From Acutalibacter sp. (lineage in GTDB: Bacteria; Bacillota; Clostridia; Oscillospirales; Acutalibacteraceae): 38,506 nucleotides of DNA. Below, in pieces: positions 9,320 to 17,100 of this stretch. The notes under the pieces were generated by a model. It did no database searches. It was not told the origin of the DNA and was given only the letters and a program-made list of their open reading frames with translations. The translations under genes were made by a program, and so were the position numbers. The stretch's first letter is position 1. Each line of letters opens with the position of its first letter. Location of the stretch: positions 1 to 38,506 of the forward strand of contig JAFLRP010000155.1 of assembly GCA_022511515.1 (NCBI GenBank), read 5' to 3'.

Positions 9320-9340
9320 GTTTTGATTGGGGGGAACAGT

Positions 9341-9898
9341 ATGAAATTAACAAAGAAATACTTAATACCTGCGATTATCTTCTTCATTCTCTTTGCTGCA
9401 ATGGTTGGAATCAATGATGAGATCTCTGCCCTGGATAAGCAAACTCTCCACACAACTTATGAGTTTACTGCCACGGTGACAGATGTTGAGGTGAGGCAAG
9501 GTGCCGAACTTTATGTGACCATTCATACGGAAGAATTTGGTGATGCGCTGACGTTTTACTCCAGCGCAACGAAACATTTAAATCTGGAAGAGATTACCGC
9601 GCTCAAAAAAGGTCAGGTCATTACCTTTCGCATCGAAAACAGATGGCTGCAACGATTTGCAGAAGCAGGATTAGGTATGATCGTAGCTCTGAAAACGGAG
9701 GAAAAGGAAATCCTGTCGCTGACAGAACACAATCAATATCAGCATGAATCTGTAATGCCGCCGAGAATTGCGTGCCTGGTTATCATGTTCGGTAGTCTTG
9801 CGCTTGGTTGGTACTTCCTACTTAAGCCGATAATCAATCTCCATCGAAAAAAGAACAAACAATTCCCATCGGGAAATTTTTACAGAGGAGATAGATGA
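9341..9898 (+). CDS. Hypothetical membrane protein, AT-rich, between lepA and hemW
   Basis: A 185-residue protein I do not recognise. ATG 9341 is chosen because a GGGGGG-rich site lies just upstream (9329-9334). It has an N-terminal membrane segment (about residues 8-25), an exterior region of about 115 residues with beta-like alternation (for example TTYEFTATVTDVEV, LYVTIHTEEF), a second membrane segment (about 142-162) and a basic tail (HRKKNKQ). This topology suits a small OB-like or sensor-like extracytoplasmic domain. Its base composition is visibly richer in A/T than lepA and hemW, and it lies exactly between two genes that are normally neighbours, suggesting a recent arrival. The hemW ribosome site lies in its 3' end, so hemW translation is tied to this transcript. 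Confidence 0.7.
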   Translation: MKLTKKYLIPAIIFFILFAAMVGINDEISALDKQTLHTTYEFTATVTDVEVRQGAELYVTIHTEEFGDALTFYSSATKHLNLEEITALKKGQVITFRIENRWLQRFAEAGLGMIVALKTEEKEILSLTEHNQYQHESVMPPRIACLVIMFGSLALGWYFLLKPIINLHRKKNKQFPSGNFYRGDR

Positions 9899-9901
9899 AA
9901 A

Positions 9902-11005
9902 GTGCTCGGAATATACGTTCACGTGCCGTTTTGCGACGGGAAATGCCCCTACTGCGATTTTTACTCCCTGCGAGGCGACGGGGAACTGATGGACCGATAT
10001 ACCGCCGCACTGGAAAGGGAGATTCGACTGTGGGCGAAGGAGCACGGCAAAAAAGGGGCGCACACCGTCTATTTCGGCGGGGGCACGCCCAGCCTGTTGG
10101 GAGCGGAGCGACTGTCCGCTCTGCTGGCCGTTGTGCGGGATTGCTTTGACCTCGCGCCCGAAGCGGAAATCACACTGGAAGCCAACCCCGTGTCCGTGGA
10201 CGAAGCCTTTTTCCGCGGGGTGCGGGAAGCGGGCTTCAACCGGCTGTCCATGGGAATGCAGTCCGGCGTGGAAGAAGAATTGCGCTTTTTGGGCAGAAAA
10301 CACACCCTGAAAGACGTGGAAAACGCCGTGCAGGGGGCAAGAAAAGCGGGCTTTGACAATCTTTCTCTCGACCTGATGCTGGGTCTGCCGGAGGGCACGG
10401 AAAATAAATTGAAAAAATCCATTGACTTCGCTGCCGGACTGGGTGCGGATCACATTTCCGCCTACCTTTTGAAAATTGAACCGGGCACGCCCTTTGCCGC
10501 CCGAAACATCACTGTGCCGGAGGACGATGTTGCCGCCGACCAGTATCTTTTTTGCGTGAAGGAGCTCAGAAAGCGGGGGTATGCCCAATATGAGATCAGC
10601 AATTTCGCAAAACCGGAGAAAGAAAGCCGTCACAATTTAGTGTACTGGCACGGGGAAGAATATCTGGGCTTCGGCCCGGGGGCCCACTCTTTTTATGAGG
10701 GCAAGCGGTTTTTCTATCCCCGGGATTTGGCGGGATTTTTAGCGGGAAATCCTCCGCAAGACGACGGCGAGGGCGGCAGTTTTTCCGAATACGCCATGCT
10801 GAATCTTCGATTGACGGAGGGTCTGCAACGCAAGCGTTGCATCGAAAAATTCGGCCCTGCTGGTCAAACTCTGTTTGACCAGCTCAAAGAAAAAACAAAA
10901 AAATGCCCGCCCGGGTTTTTCTCACGGGCGGACAGTGAAAAGATTTCCTTTACACCGGAGGGCTTTCTTGTGTCCAATGCGCTGTTATTGCAGTTGCTGG
11001 GGTAA
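9902..11005 (+). CDS. hemW: Radical SAM heme chaperone HemW
   Basis: A 367-residue radical SAM protein. The cluster-binding motif C11-x3-C15-x2-C18 lies in PFCDGKCPYCDFYS, the form seen in HemW rather than in oxygen-independent coproporphyrinogen oxidase HemN. Further family marks are YFGGGTPSLL, EANP, NRLSMGMQSG, SLDLMLGLPEGT and YEISNFA. HemW binds heme and is thought to deliver it to membrane haemoproteins. The likely start is GTG 9902 with AGAGGAGA at 9884-9891. The last 180 bp are unusual: they hold three inverted repeats, one of which forms a terminator for the opposite strand. The protein end nevertheless has the expected family sequence (TPEGFLVSNALL), so it appears intact. Confidence 0.93.
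   Translation: MLGIYVHVPFCDGKCPYCDFYSLRGDGELMDRYTAALEREIRLWAKEHGKKGAHTVYFGGGTPSLLGAERLSALLAVVRDCFDLAPEAEITLEANPVSVDEAFFRGVREAGFNRLSMGMQSGVEEELRFLGRKHTLKDVENAVQGARKAGFDNLSLDLMLGLPEGTENKLKKSIDFAAGLGADHISAYLLKIEPGTPFAARNITVPEDDVAADQYLFCVKELRKRGYAQYEISNFAKPEKESRHNLVYWHGEEYLGFGPGAHSFYEGKRFFYPRDLAGFLAGNPPQDDGEGGSFSEYAMLNLRLTEGLQRKRCIEKFGPAGQTLFDQLKEKTKKCPPGFFSRADSEKISFTPEGFLVSNALLLQLLG
10859..10883. repeat. 11-bp perfect palindrome with TCT loop inside hemW
   Basis: GCTGGTCAAAC (10859-10869), loop TCT, GTTTGACCAGC (10873-10883). A second inverted repeat, TGCAACGC-AA-GCGTTGCA, lies at 10824-10841. Both sit in hemW codons and directly before the minus-strand terminator. Confidence 0.85.
10890..10931 (-). 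terminator. Minus-strand terminator embedded in the hemW coding sequence
   Basis: Read on the minus strand: CCGCCCG (10931-10925), an 11-nt loop, CGGGCGG (10913-10907), then GCA and T7-G-T6 (10903-10890). This is a canonical intrinsic terminator for the convergent DUF6062-ogg operon, whose last gene ends at 11021. No other terminator lies between. Confidence 0.85.
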
Positions 11006-11020
11006 AGACAAGGGAAAAAA

Positions 11021-11848
11021 TTACTCGAATAGGTCTGGGTGCATGCGGCTGTAATGAAAAAGATATTGCTGGGCCAGCCCGGCGTTTTCGCCGAAATCCG
11101 CCGGGGTCATTTCCGGCAGCAGTACTTCCATGGCCCTCTTCATCCACACGTCCATGGGGAAGCATTCCGTTTTATGGAACCCGTACAGCAGGGCGCATTC
11201 CGCCACTTTGGGGCCTACGCCCATGATTTTTTGCAGCTCGTTTCTTCCGTATTCCGCGGGAGAACGGGCTGTTTTTTGCAGATCGATTTTTCCACCGGCC
11301 ACTTTCTGCGCCGCATCGACTAAGTATTTTGCCCGAAATCCCGCCCGCAGGGGAGCAAGGTCCTCCGCCGTGCAGGCCGCCAATTTCTCCGGCCCGGGAA
11401 AGGTGCATTGAGAAGAGCCGGGAATCGGCTCGCCCAGCAATCTGCACAGCCGATCGATGATGCCCTGGATCCGGGGGATATTGTTGTTTTGGGAAATGAT
11501 AAAGGAGCACAGGGCCTCCCAAGGTTCCTGCCGCAGGATGCGGATGCCCGGAGCATACTCTGCCGCTTGGGACAAAACCGGGCTGAGTGAGGATAAGAAA
11601 ATCCGCTTTTCCTCATAATCCTGCTCCAAGTCAAAATACTCCCGCCAGATTTCCTCGAATTCCTGCCGGGAACAGAAAAACAGAATGTTTTTCTGTTCCT
11701 TGCGCAGCCTGAGCACATGACCCTTCGCCACGCCTTCCCAGCAGGGAAGGCCGTCCTCCCCCAAAACTTCTTTCCAGCGGAAGGCCTGACCGCAGGTCAA
11801 TGTTTGGGCTGGGTCGAACACTGCGGGAAAAACAGTAGGAAAAGTCAT
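11021..11848 (-). CDS. ogg: 8-oxoguanine DNA glycosylase/AP lyase (OGG1-like)
   Basis: A 275-residue base-excision repair enzyme that would remove 8-oxoguanine and nick the DNA. It has an N-terminal TATA-like domain containing LTCGQAFRW, then the HhH-GPD domain: SFIISQNNNIPRI, GFRAKYLVDAAQ, and the hairpin LQKIMGVGPKVAECALLYGFHKTE followed by FPMDVWMKRA. The catalytic Lys is the one in GVGPKVA by comparison with family descriptions, and the essential Asp is in PMDVW. Length is normal for bacterial and archaeal OGG1-like enzymes. Its ATG overlaps the stop of the upstream DUF6062 gene by 4 bp, so translation is coupled. Confidence 0.92.
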   Translation of the reverse strand: MTFPTVFPAVFDPAQTLTCGQAFRWKEVLGEDGLPCWEGVAKGHVLRLRKEQKNILFFCSRQEFEEIWREYFDLEQDYEEKRIFLSSLSPVLSQAAEYAPGIRILRQEPWEALCSFIISQNNNIPRIQGIIDRLCRLLGEPIPGSSQCTFPGPEKLAACTAEDLAPLRAGFRAKYLVDAAQKVAGGKIDLQKTARSPAEYGRNELQKIMGVGPKVAECALLYGFHKTECFPMDVWMKRAMEVLLPEMTPADFGENAGLAQQYLFHYSRMHPDLFE

Positions 11849-12555
11849 CTGTTTTTCTCGCCGGAATTCTGCTGGACTGTGGGCACGCGGGAGGTCAGCC
11901 AGGTGATGGCCCGCTCGATGGCGTCCTTGGAGTTGCCCCAGTCGCTGCCGGCGCTGCGATAGTCGAACATCCGGCAGAAATGGGTCACGTCCCCATTCAG
12001 CTCAGTGAGATAATTCTTGGCAAGCCGGGCGGTTTCCTCTTCAAAAGCTAAAAATTCCTTTTTGGGCAGGACTTTTTGGGCGGTTTCCAGCACTTCGCCG
12101 TAATGGGACAGGCAGATGTAAGGCTGCTTGCCATAAAGCGCCCGGAATTCCGGGTCGGTCTGCCAGAGCTTCACCGTGTTGCGGGTGAGGTTTTTCATGT
12201 TCATCTCCATGTTTTCGCAGATGAAGCAGTGTTCCTCCCGGGAATGGACGGCCTGCACCGTCTTTTTCACGTTTTCTTTTCCCTCCGGGAACAGCTCTTT
12301 GCCTACTTCCGCCAAGAGGCTTTCCAAAATGAGCGCCACAGAAAGGCGGCTGCCCCGCTCTAAAATCTGGTCGAAATGCTCCTTGCAGAAGCCCAGACGG
12401 TTCGTTTCAATGCGAATGTCCGGCTCCATCATGGCAGCACCCGTGATGTAGGTGGCCATTCTGTCCTCCAGCATGTCCCGCATCCGGCAGAAGGGGCAGC
12501 CGTCCTGTGGCAAAAATACATCGTTTACCGGGATTGAGCAAATGTCTTCTCTCAT
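11845..12555 (-). CDS. DUF6062 family protein
   Basis: A 236-residue soluble protein with paired cysteines: C20PFC23 near the N-terminus, a Cys in LGFCKEHFD, and CFICENM in the middle, then YICLSHY. This Cys/His pattern (CPFC, CKEH, CFIC, CLSH) looks like a metal-binding or ferredoxin-like zinc fold and matches my recollection of the DUF6062 family of Clostridia. It is mostly helical otherwise. It starts with AGGAGGG spaced 6 bp and is the first gene of a two-gene operon with ogg. The pairing with an oxidative DNA repair enzyme hints at a redox or metal-dependent role, but the biochemical function is not known to me. Confidence 0.8.
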   Translation of the reverse strand: MREDICSIPVNDVFLPQDGCPFCRMRDMLEDRMATYITGAAMMEPDIRIETNRLGFCKEHFDQILERGSRLSVALILESLLAEVGKELFPEGKENVKKTVQAVHSREEHCFICENMEMNMKNLTRNTVKLWQTDPEFRALYGKQPYICLSHYGEVLETAQKVLPKKEFLAFEEETARLAKNYLTELNGDVTHFCRMFDYRSAGSDWGNSKDAIERAITWLTSRVPTVQQNSGEKNR

Positions 12556-12641
12556 AATTTCCCTCCTACTATTGATTTATATGGATTTTGAAAATGCATA
12601 AAAATTCATTCTTCCGAAAAGGAAAAATAGTATCTGTCCGG

Positions 12642-12700
12642 CGGGGGAATTCAGTGCATACCTCCCCGACGGGTCGGCAATTCCCCGTTTTTCCGGGGGA
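12642..12700 (-). promoter_or_regulatory. Structured 5' leader of the DUF6062-ogg operon with mutually exclusive hairpins
   Basis: Segment B (12679-12687, containing AATTCCCC) can pair with A (GGGGAATT, 12644-12651), enclosing a small stem CCGAC/GTCGG (12666-12677), or with C (CGGGGGA, 12694-12700). The alternatives exclude each other. They lie in the untranslated leader between the promoter and the start codon at 12555. No known riboswitch consensus was recognised and no T-tract follows, so control of translation or RNA stability would be more likely than termination. Confidence 0.45.
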
Positions 12701-12708
12701 TTTATCTC

Positions 12709-12717
12709 AGTATATCA
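12709..12717 (-). promoter_or_regulatory. Extended -10 promoter of the DUF6062-ogg operon
   Basis: On the minus strand the sequence is TGATATACT: an extended -10 (TGN plus TATACT, 12714-12709). The -35 position is poor. Predicted transcription starts near 12702, giving a leader of about 150 nt. Confidence 0.5.
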
Positions 12718-12946
12718 CAAAATGAAGGAAAAGGGTAGTTTTTTCTCCCGGAAAAGTCTTTCTGTGAGGGACAACCCCGGGTGCATAAAGAATACCCAAA
12801 AACAGAGAATGAAAAGGAAATGAGAAAAAAAGGGGCTTGACACAAAATATGGCGGGAAAAATCGTTCTATCCACCAGATATTCTAAATCGATCGGGGGAC
12901 TAAAAAACAGCGGATAATCTAAGCGAAACCAAGGGAAAAGAAAACG

Positions 12947-12975
12947 TTGACATAAAGTGATTGCAAAATTTTACT
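12947..12975 (+). promoter_or_regulatory. Candidate promoter in the gene-free region
   Basis: A perfect TTGACA (12947-12952), 17-bp spacer and TTTACT (12970-12975, four of six). No recognised gene follows for over 300 bp, so it could drive a leader or a small RNA, or be chance. Confidence 0.35.
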
Positions 12976-13017
12976 CTGTGGAAATGAAAAATGGCTTAGG
13001 ACAAGGGGTTTTTAACA

Positions 13018-13038
13018 TTTTCCACAGACTTTTCCACA
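13018..13038 (+). promoter_or_regulatory. Two tandem DnaA-box-like sequences
   Basis: TTTTCCACA occurs at 13018-13026 and 13030-13038, 12 bp apart in the same orientation; each differs from TTATCCACA by one base. Tandem spacing near one helical turn is typical of DnaA binding sites, but no replication gene is nearby. Confidence 0.35.
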
Positions 13039-13211
13039 TCTTGGATATCCAGATAAATTTTCACTTATGTAAACGCCGGAAAAACCGGAGATTACAAGGG
13101 GGAAAAAAGAATTTTCATGCAAAATATCAGCGAAAATAAATTTTTATACAGAACCGTGCCGGGTCGGGTAAAAGAAAAACGAAGCCTGCCGCGATTTCGA
13201 CGTATTTTTAT

Positions 13212-13240
13212 TTGAGATTTTTTCATTTCTATGTTATACT
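13212..13240 (+). promoter_or_regulatory. Sigma-A promoter of rlmB
   Basis: TTGAGA (13212-13217), 17-bp spacer, TATACT (13235-13240) with a TG one base upstream of the -10 (extended -10). The start codon is 55 bp downstream of the -10. Confidence 0.75.
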
Positions 13241-13294
13241 GTATCTGTCTAACTATAGGCAAACGTCTTCGAGTACATAAAAAGGGTGCGTCGA

Positions 13295-14089
13295 ATGGAC
13301 AGACCGAGTGAAAAAAGAGAAAAAAATTCTCCCGCTTACGGGCAGGACATCATCGCCGGACGAAATGCCGTCAGTGAGGCGCTGAAGTCCGGCAGGACCA
13401 TTGACAGCCTGTACGTCCAGCGGGGAGACAAGGGCGGCGGACTGTTGTCCCTCATCGCCCGGGCAAAGGAGCAGGGCATCCCCATCAAGGAAGCCGACCC
13501 CAGAAAGCTGGAGCATCTCTGTAACGGCGCGGTGCATCAGGGAGTGGTGGCGGTGGCGGCGGTCAAGGAGTTTTCCGATTTGGAGGACATCTTCGCCTTG
13601 GCGGCCCGGCGGAATGAGCCCCCCTTCCTCCTGATTTGCGATGAGCTGGAAGACCCCCACAATCTGGGCGCGGTGATCCGCACGGCGGAATGTGCCGGCG
13701 CTCACGGTGTGGTGATCCCCAAACGGCGCAGCGTGGGGCTGACCTACGCGGTGGGCAAGGCCTCTGCCGGCGCGGTGGAGTACCTGCCTGTTGTCAGAGT
13801 GCAGAATCTTGCTTCCCTGCTGGAGGATTTAAAGCGCCGGGGCGTGTGGATCTATGCCGCCGATATGGACGGCAGCCCCTGGTGCGAAACAGATTTTTCG
13901 GGACCTGTGGCGCTGGTGATCGGCTCGGAGGGCCGGGGCGTGAGCAGGCTCATCAAAGAAAAATCGGACTTCGTGGTGTCCCTGCCCATCAAGGGGCACA
14001 TCAATTCGCTGAATGCCTCTGTGGCTGCCGGCGTTCTCTGCTATGAAGTATGCAGACAGAGAGCGGGGCTGACCGCAGTGAACCGATAA
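13295..14089 (+). CDS. rlmB: 23S rRNA (guanosine-2'-O-)-methyltransferase RlmB
   Basis: A 264-residue SPOUT (SpoU/TrmH) methyltransferase. It has an N-terminal substrate-binding domain (IIAGRNAVSEALKSGRTID) and a knotted SAM domain with the three family motifs: motif 1 DPHNLGAVIRTAECAG, motif 2 VALVIGSEGRGVS, and motif 3 LPIKGHINSLNASVAAGV. RlmB-type enzymes methylate the 2'-OH of a guanosine in the 23S rRNA peptidyl-transferase region. ATG 13295 is chosen with AAGGGTG 6 bp upstream; an in-frame GTG at 13286 lies inside that site. The next gene starts 18 bp after the stop. Confidence 0.92.
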   Translation: MDRPSEKREKNSPAYGQDIIAGRNAVSEALKSGRTIDSLYVQRGDKGGGLLSLIARAKEQGIPIKEADPRKLEHLCNGAVHQGVVAVAAVKEFSDLEDIFALAARRNEPPFLLICDELEDPHNLGAVIRTAECAGAHGVVIPKRRSVGLTYAVGKASAGAVEYLPVVRVQNLASLLEDLKRRGVWIYAADMDGSPWCETDFSGPVALVIGSEGRGVSRLIKEKSDFVVSLPIKGHINSLNASVAAGVLCYEVCRQRAGLTAVNR

Positions 14090-14107
14090 GGAGGGATTCC
14101 TGACCTT

Positions 14108-17100
14108 ATGGCTGAGAAAAAGGAATTCACATTGGAAGATATTTTGGAGGAGCAGCGCAATCTGCGCGATCAGGACATGCCCCCGGAGGGCGCGCCCGAG
14201 GAGCAGATCGTGCCTGCGGAACCTGTGGAAGAGCCGATAGACGCGCCTGCCGAAGAACCTTCGGAAGAAATGGAGAACATCTCCTCCGGAGGCGTATCGA
14301 GCGACACGGCGGACCTGAACGCCTTTGCCACAGGGAATATCCAGATCGTCCCGGAAATGCGGAATGCCGGGCGGGAACCTGCGCGGGAAAAAGCTTCGGA
14401 AGAACCTGCCGGGAAAAAGAAGAAAAAGAAAAGGGGCCTGTTCGGCAGGAAGAAAAAAATGCCGGACTTTGACGAGACTGAGGACATGTACTACGGTCTC
14501 CAATTAAAGCCCATCGACGAATACCGCAAGGGCTTTGACCCGGCCACCGGGGAATTCACTCTGGGTCAGGACGGCTACAAGGCCCTGTTTGACGACTCCA
14601 AGAAAGCCATCGACGACGAGGTGGAGGAAAACTTCCAGCGGCTGCAGAAGGAGCGCCGCCGCCGGGTGGCGGAAGCGGTGCAGAACGCCGGAGTGGACGA
14701 AAGCGAGATCGCCGACGAATTCGGCGTGGTGGCTCCCATGCCCGTCACCGCCTTCGCCGCTGACCCCTACGCCAAGCAGCACGGCATTGAAGTGGAAGGC
14801 TCCGACCTGTCTCAGGAGGAGATCCCCGATATCCAGAAGGCCATGATGGAGACCTCCGTCGACCAGACCATGGAGATCAAGCTCAATGTCTTAAACGACA
14901 CCATCGAGCTCCAGCGGGTGAAGGATATGCCCGCCGTCAGCGAGGAATCCATCAACAAGATTTTGGAGTCCATCGAGTCCGAAGCAAAGCAGGAGAAGCA
15001 AGCGTCTCCGGAGGGACAAGCCGTTCCGGAGGAAATTTTCCAAGAGGAGCCGGTTTCGGAGGAGCAGGTCCCTCAGCAGGAGCAGGCAGCCTCACAGGGG
15101 CACTTGCCTGCGGAAGAGAAAACCGTGGAATTTTCCATGCAGCAGGCTGAGCAGGGAGCAGAGCAGCCGGGGGCTGCCCGGCAGGATGCTCCCGCCGGGG
15201 AAAATGTCATTACCGGCAGGCCGCTGGGAGAAATTCCCCAAATTGCCAGCATTTATGAATACCGCTCCAGAAGCATTCCCACCCATGTGATCAATGTGGA
15301 CGTGCTGCAAAGCGCGTTGCTTTCCGAATCGGAAAGCCTGATTCAGGCGGCCGAGGAGGAAGAACTCCGGCATGCCCCCCGCCGGCGGGTGAGAAACAAG
15401 AAGCTGGAGGAGCGTCAGGAGGAAGAGCAGGAGCAGCAGTACCGGGATTCCGGGGAGTCTATCGACGACTACACCGGTCCCGAGGATGCGAAATCCATTT
15501 CCCACGAGCTGAGAAGCGACATGAGAGAGCTGACCATGCGGATGACCATTACCGGCGTCTGCACCGTCCTGCTGGCGCTGGTGAATCTGATTTTCGGCGG
15601 CGCCGCCGGAGAGGCAAGCTCTATGACCATCGTGTACGTAGTGCTGACTGTGGTGTTCCTGCTGGTGGCTATCGGCGTGTGCTACCGCACGGTGATGAAC
15701 GGCTTGAAGGCACTCTTTGGCTTCCATGCCAATTCGGACAGCGCCGCAGCCGTGGCGGCTGTGACGGTGTTTATCCAGACCGTCGCTTCCATCTTCTTCC
15801 GTTCCGAGCTGGCGGAGGGGAAGCTTCATCTGTACGCCGTGGTGCTTTCCGCCATTCTGTTCGTCAACGCGGCGGGCAAACTCACCATGATCCGGCGTAT
15901 TCACAGCAATTTCCGGTTTATCACTTCCAAAGAGCAGAAATATGCCGTCCGGGCCTATGACGATTACAACACCTCCTTGAAAATGACCAAGGACAGCGTG
16001 GCGGAAAAGCCGCTGATCGCCTACCAGTGCAAGGCGGGCTTTTTGAAGCGCTTTTTGGAATTGTCCTACAATCCCGACCCCTCCGAGTCCGCCTCTCAGC
16101 TTTTGGCTCCCATCGGGCTGGTATCCTCGCTGGTGGTCTGTATCGCCTGTCTTTTGATCACCCGGAACGTCCCCACCGCTCTCAGCACGCTGGCGGCAGC
16201 GTCCTGCGCCTGTGTGGCGGTATCCAATATGCTTTCCGTGAATCTGCCCATCAGCCGCCTGTGCAAAACTGCCCGCCGAGCAGGGGCCATGGTGGTGGGA
16301 TATGAGGCCGTAGAGCAGTTGGGCAATGTCAACGCCGTGCTGGTAGACGCCGAGGAGATCTTCCCCCGGGGCACTGTGGTGCTGGGCGGCATCAAGACCT
16401 TCGGCAACCGTGCCGGCGCGGAAACAGCCATCATGGCGGCCTCCGCTCTGATGAAAGAGATCGGCGGTCCCCTGTCCGGCGTGTTCGACCAGGTCATCAG
16501 CGAAAATGAAGACGCCCTGCCGGAGGTGGAGGACTTCACCTACGAGGAGAACGGCGGCATCATCGGTCAGGTGGACGGGCAGAAAATCTACATCGGCGAC
16601 CGCACCCTGATGATCCGCCACCAGATTGAAGTGCCTCCCAGAGAAGAGGAGACTCAGTACCTTTCCGGCAACAAGGTTATCGTGTACATCGCCGTGGAGG
16701 AAACCATCTCCGCCATGCTGGTGCTGACCTACGCCGCAGACCGCCGCAGGAAAACCGAGCTCCAGCGGCTGGAGGAAAGCGGCATCAGCATCTTGATCCG
16801 CACCACCGACCCCAACGTCACGTCTCAAATGGTGTCAAAGCTGTTCGGCGTGGACGCCAATTCCGTCAGTATTCTGGACGGCGAGATCGGCGATACCGCT
16901 CAAAAGCTTTTGGGGGAGCGGATCCGGAGGGCTGACGCCGTGGTTGCCACCAAGGGCAGAGTGGAATCCATGATGAGCGTGATTTCCGCCTGTGTGGAGG
17001 AAAAGCGCACGGCAGGTCTGGTGGTGGCCATTCAGAATATCGCCGTGGTCCTGGGCTTCGTGCTGGTGGCGTTCATGGCCTGCTTCGGCGCCATCCGCCA

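Larger units (their letters stand above)
12556..13294. other. 739-bp AT-rich gene-free region
   Basis: No convincing gene is seen here. The left part holds the DUF6062 leader and promoter (minus strand). The right end holds the rlmB promoter. Between them are long A/G-rich runs, a TTGACA at 12837-12842, a second promoter-like pair (12947-12975), two tandem TTTTCCACA sequences (13018-13026, 13030-13038) and a related TGTGGAAA on the other strand (12977-12984). The only open frame (12957-13139) has no ribosome site and implausible composition. Confidence 0.7.

Noticed and set aside
10820-10931. A copy of the dispersed repeat inserted into hemW
   Set aside because: The hairpins are similar in style (perfect stems, short loops) but do not align with the two repeat copies, and the HemW C-terminus is of near-normal length.
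12957-13139. 60-residue open frame in the gene-free region
   Set aside because: No ribosome site, composition of random AT-rich DNA, and it overlaps the DnaA-box-like motifs.
12820-13140. Chromosome origin of replication
   Set aside because: DnaA-box-like sites are few and imperfect, and dnaA, dnaN, rpmH and gidA are absent nearby; gene orientation does not diverge here in a sustained way.
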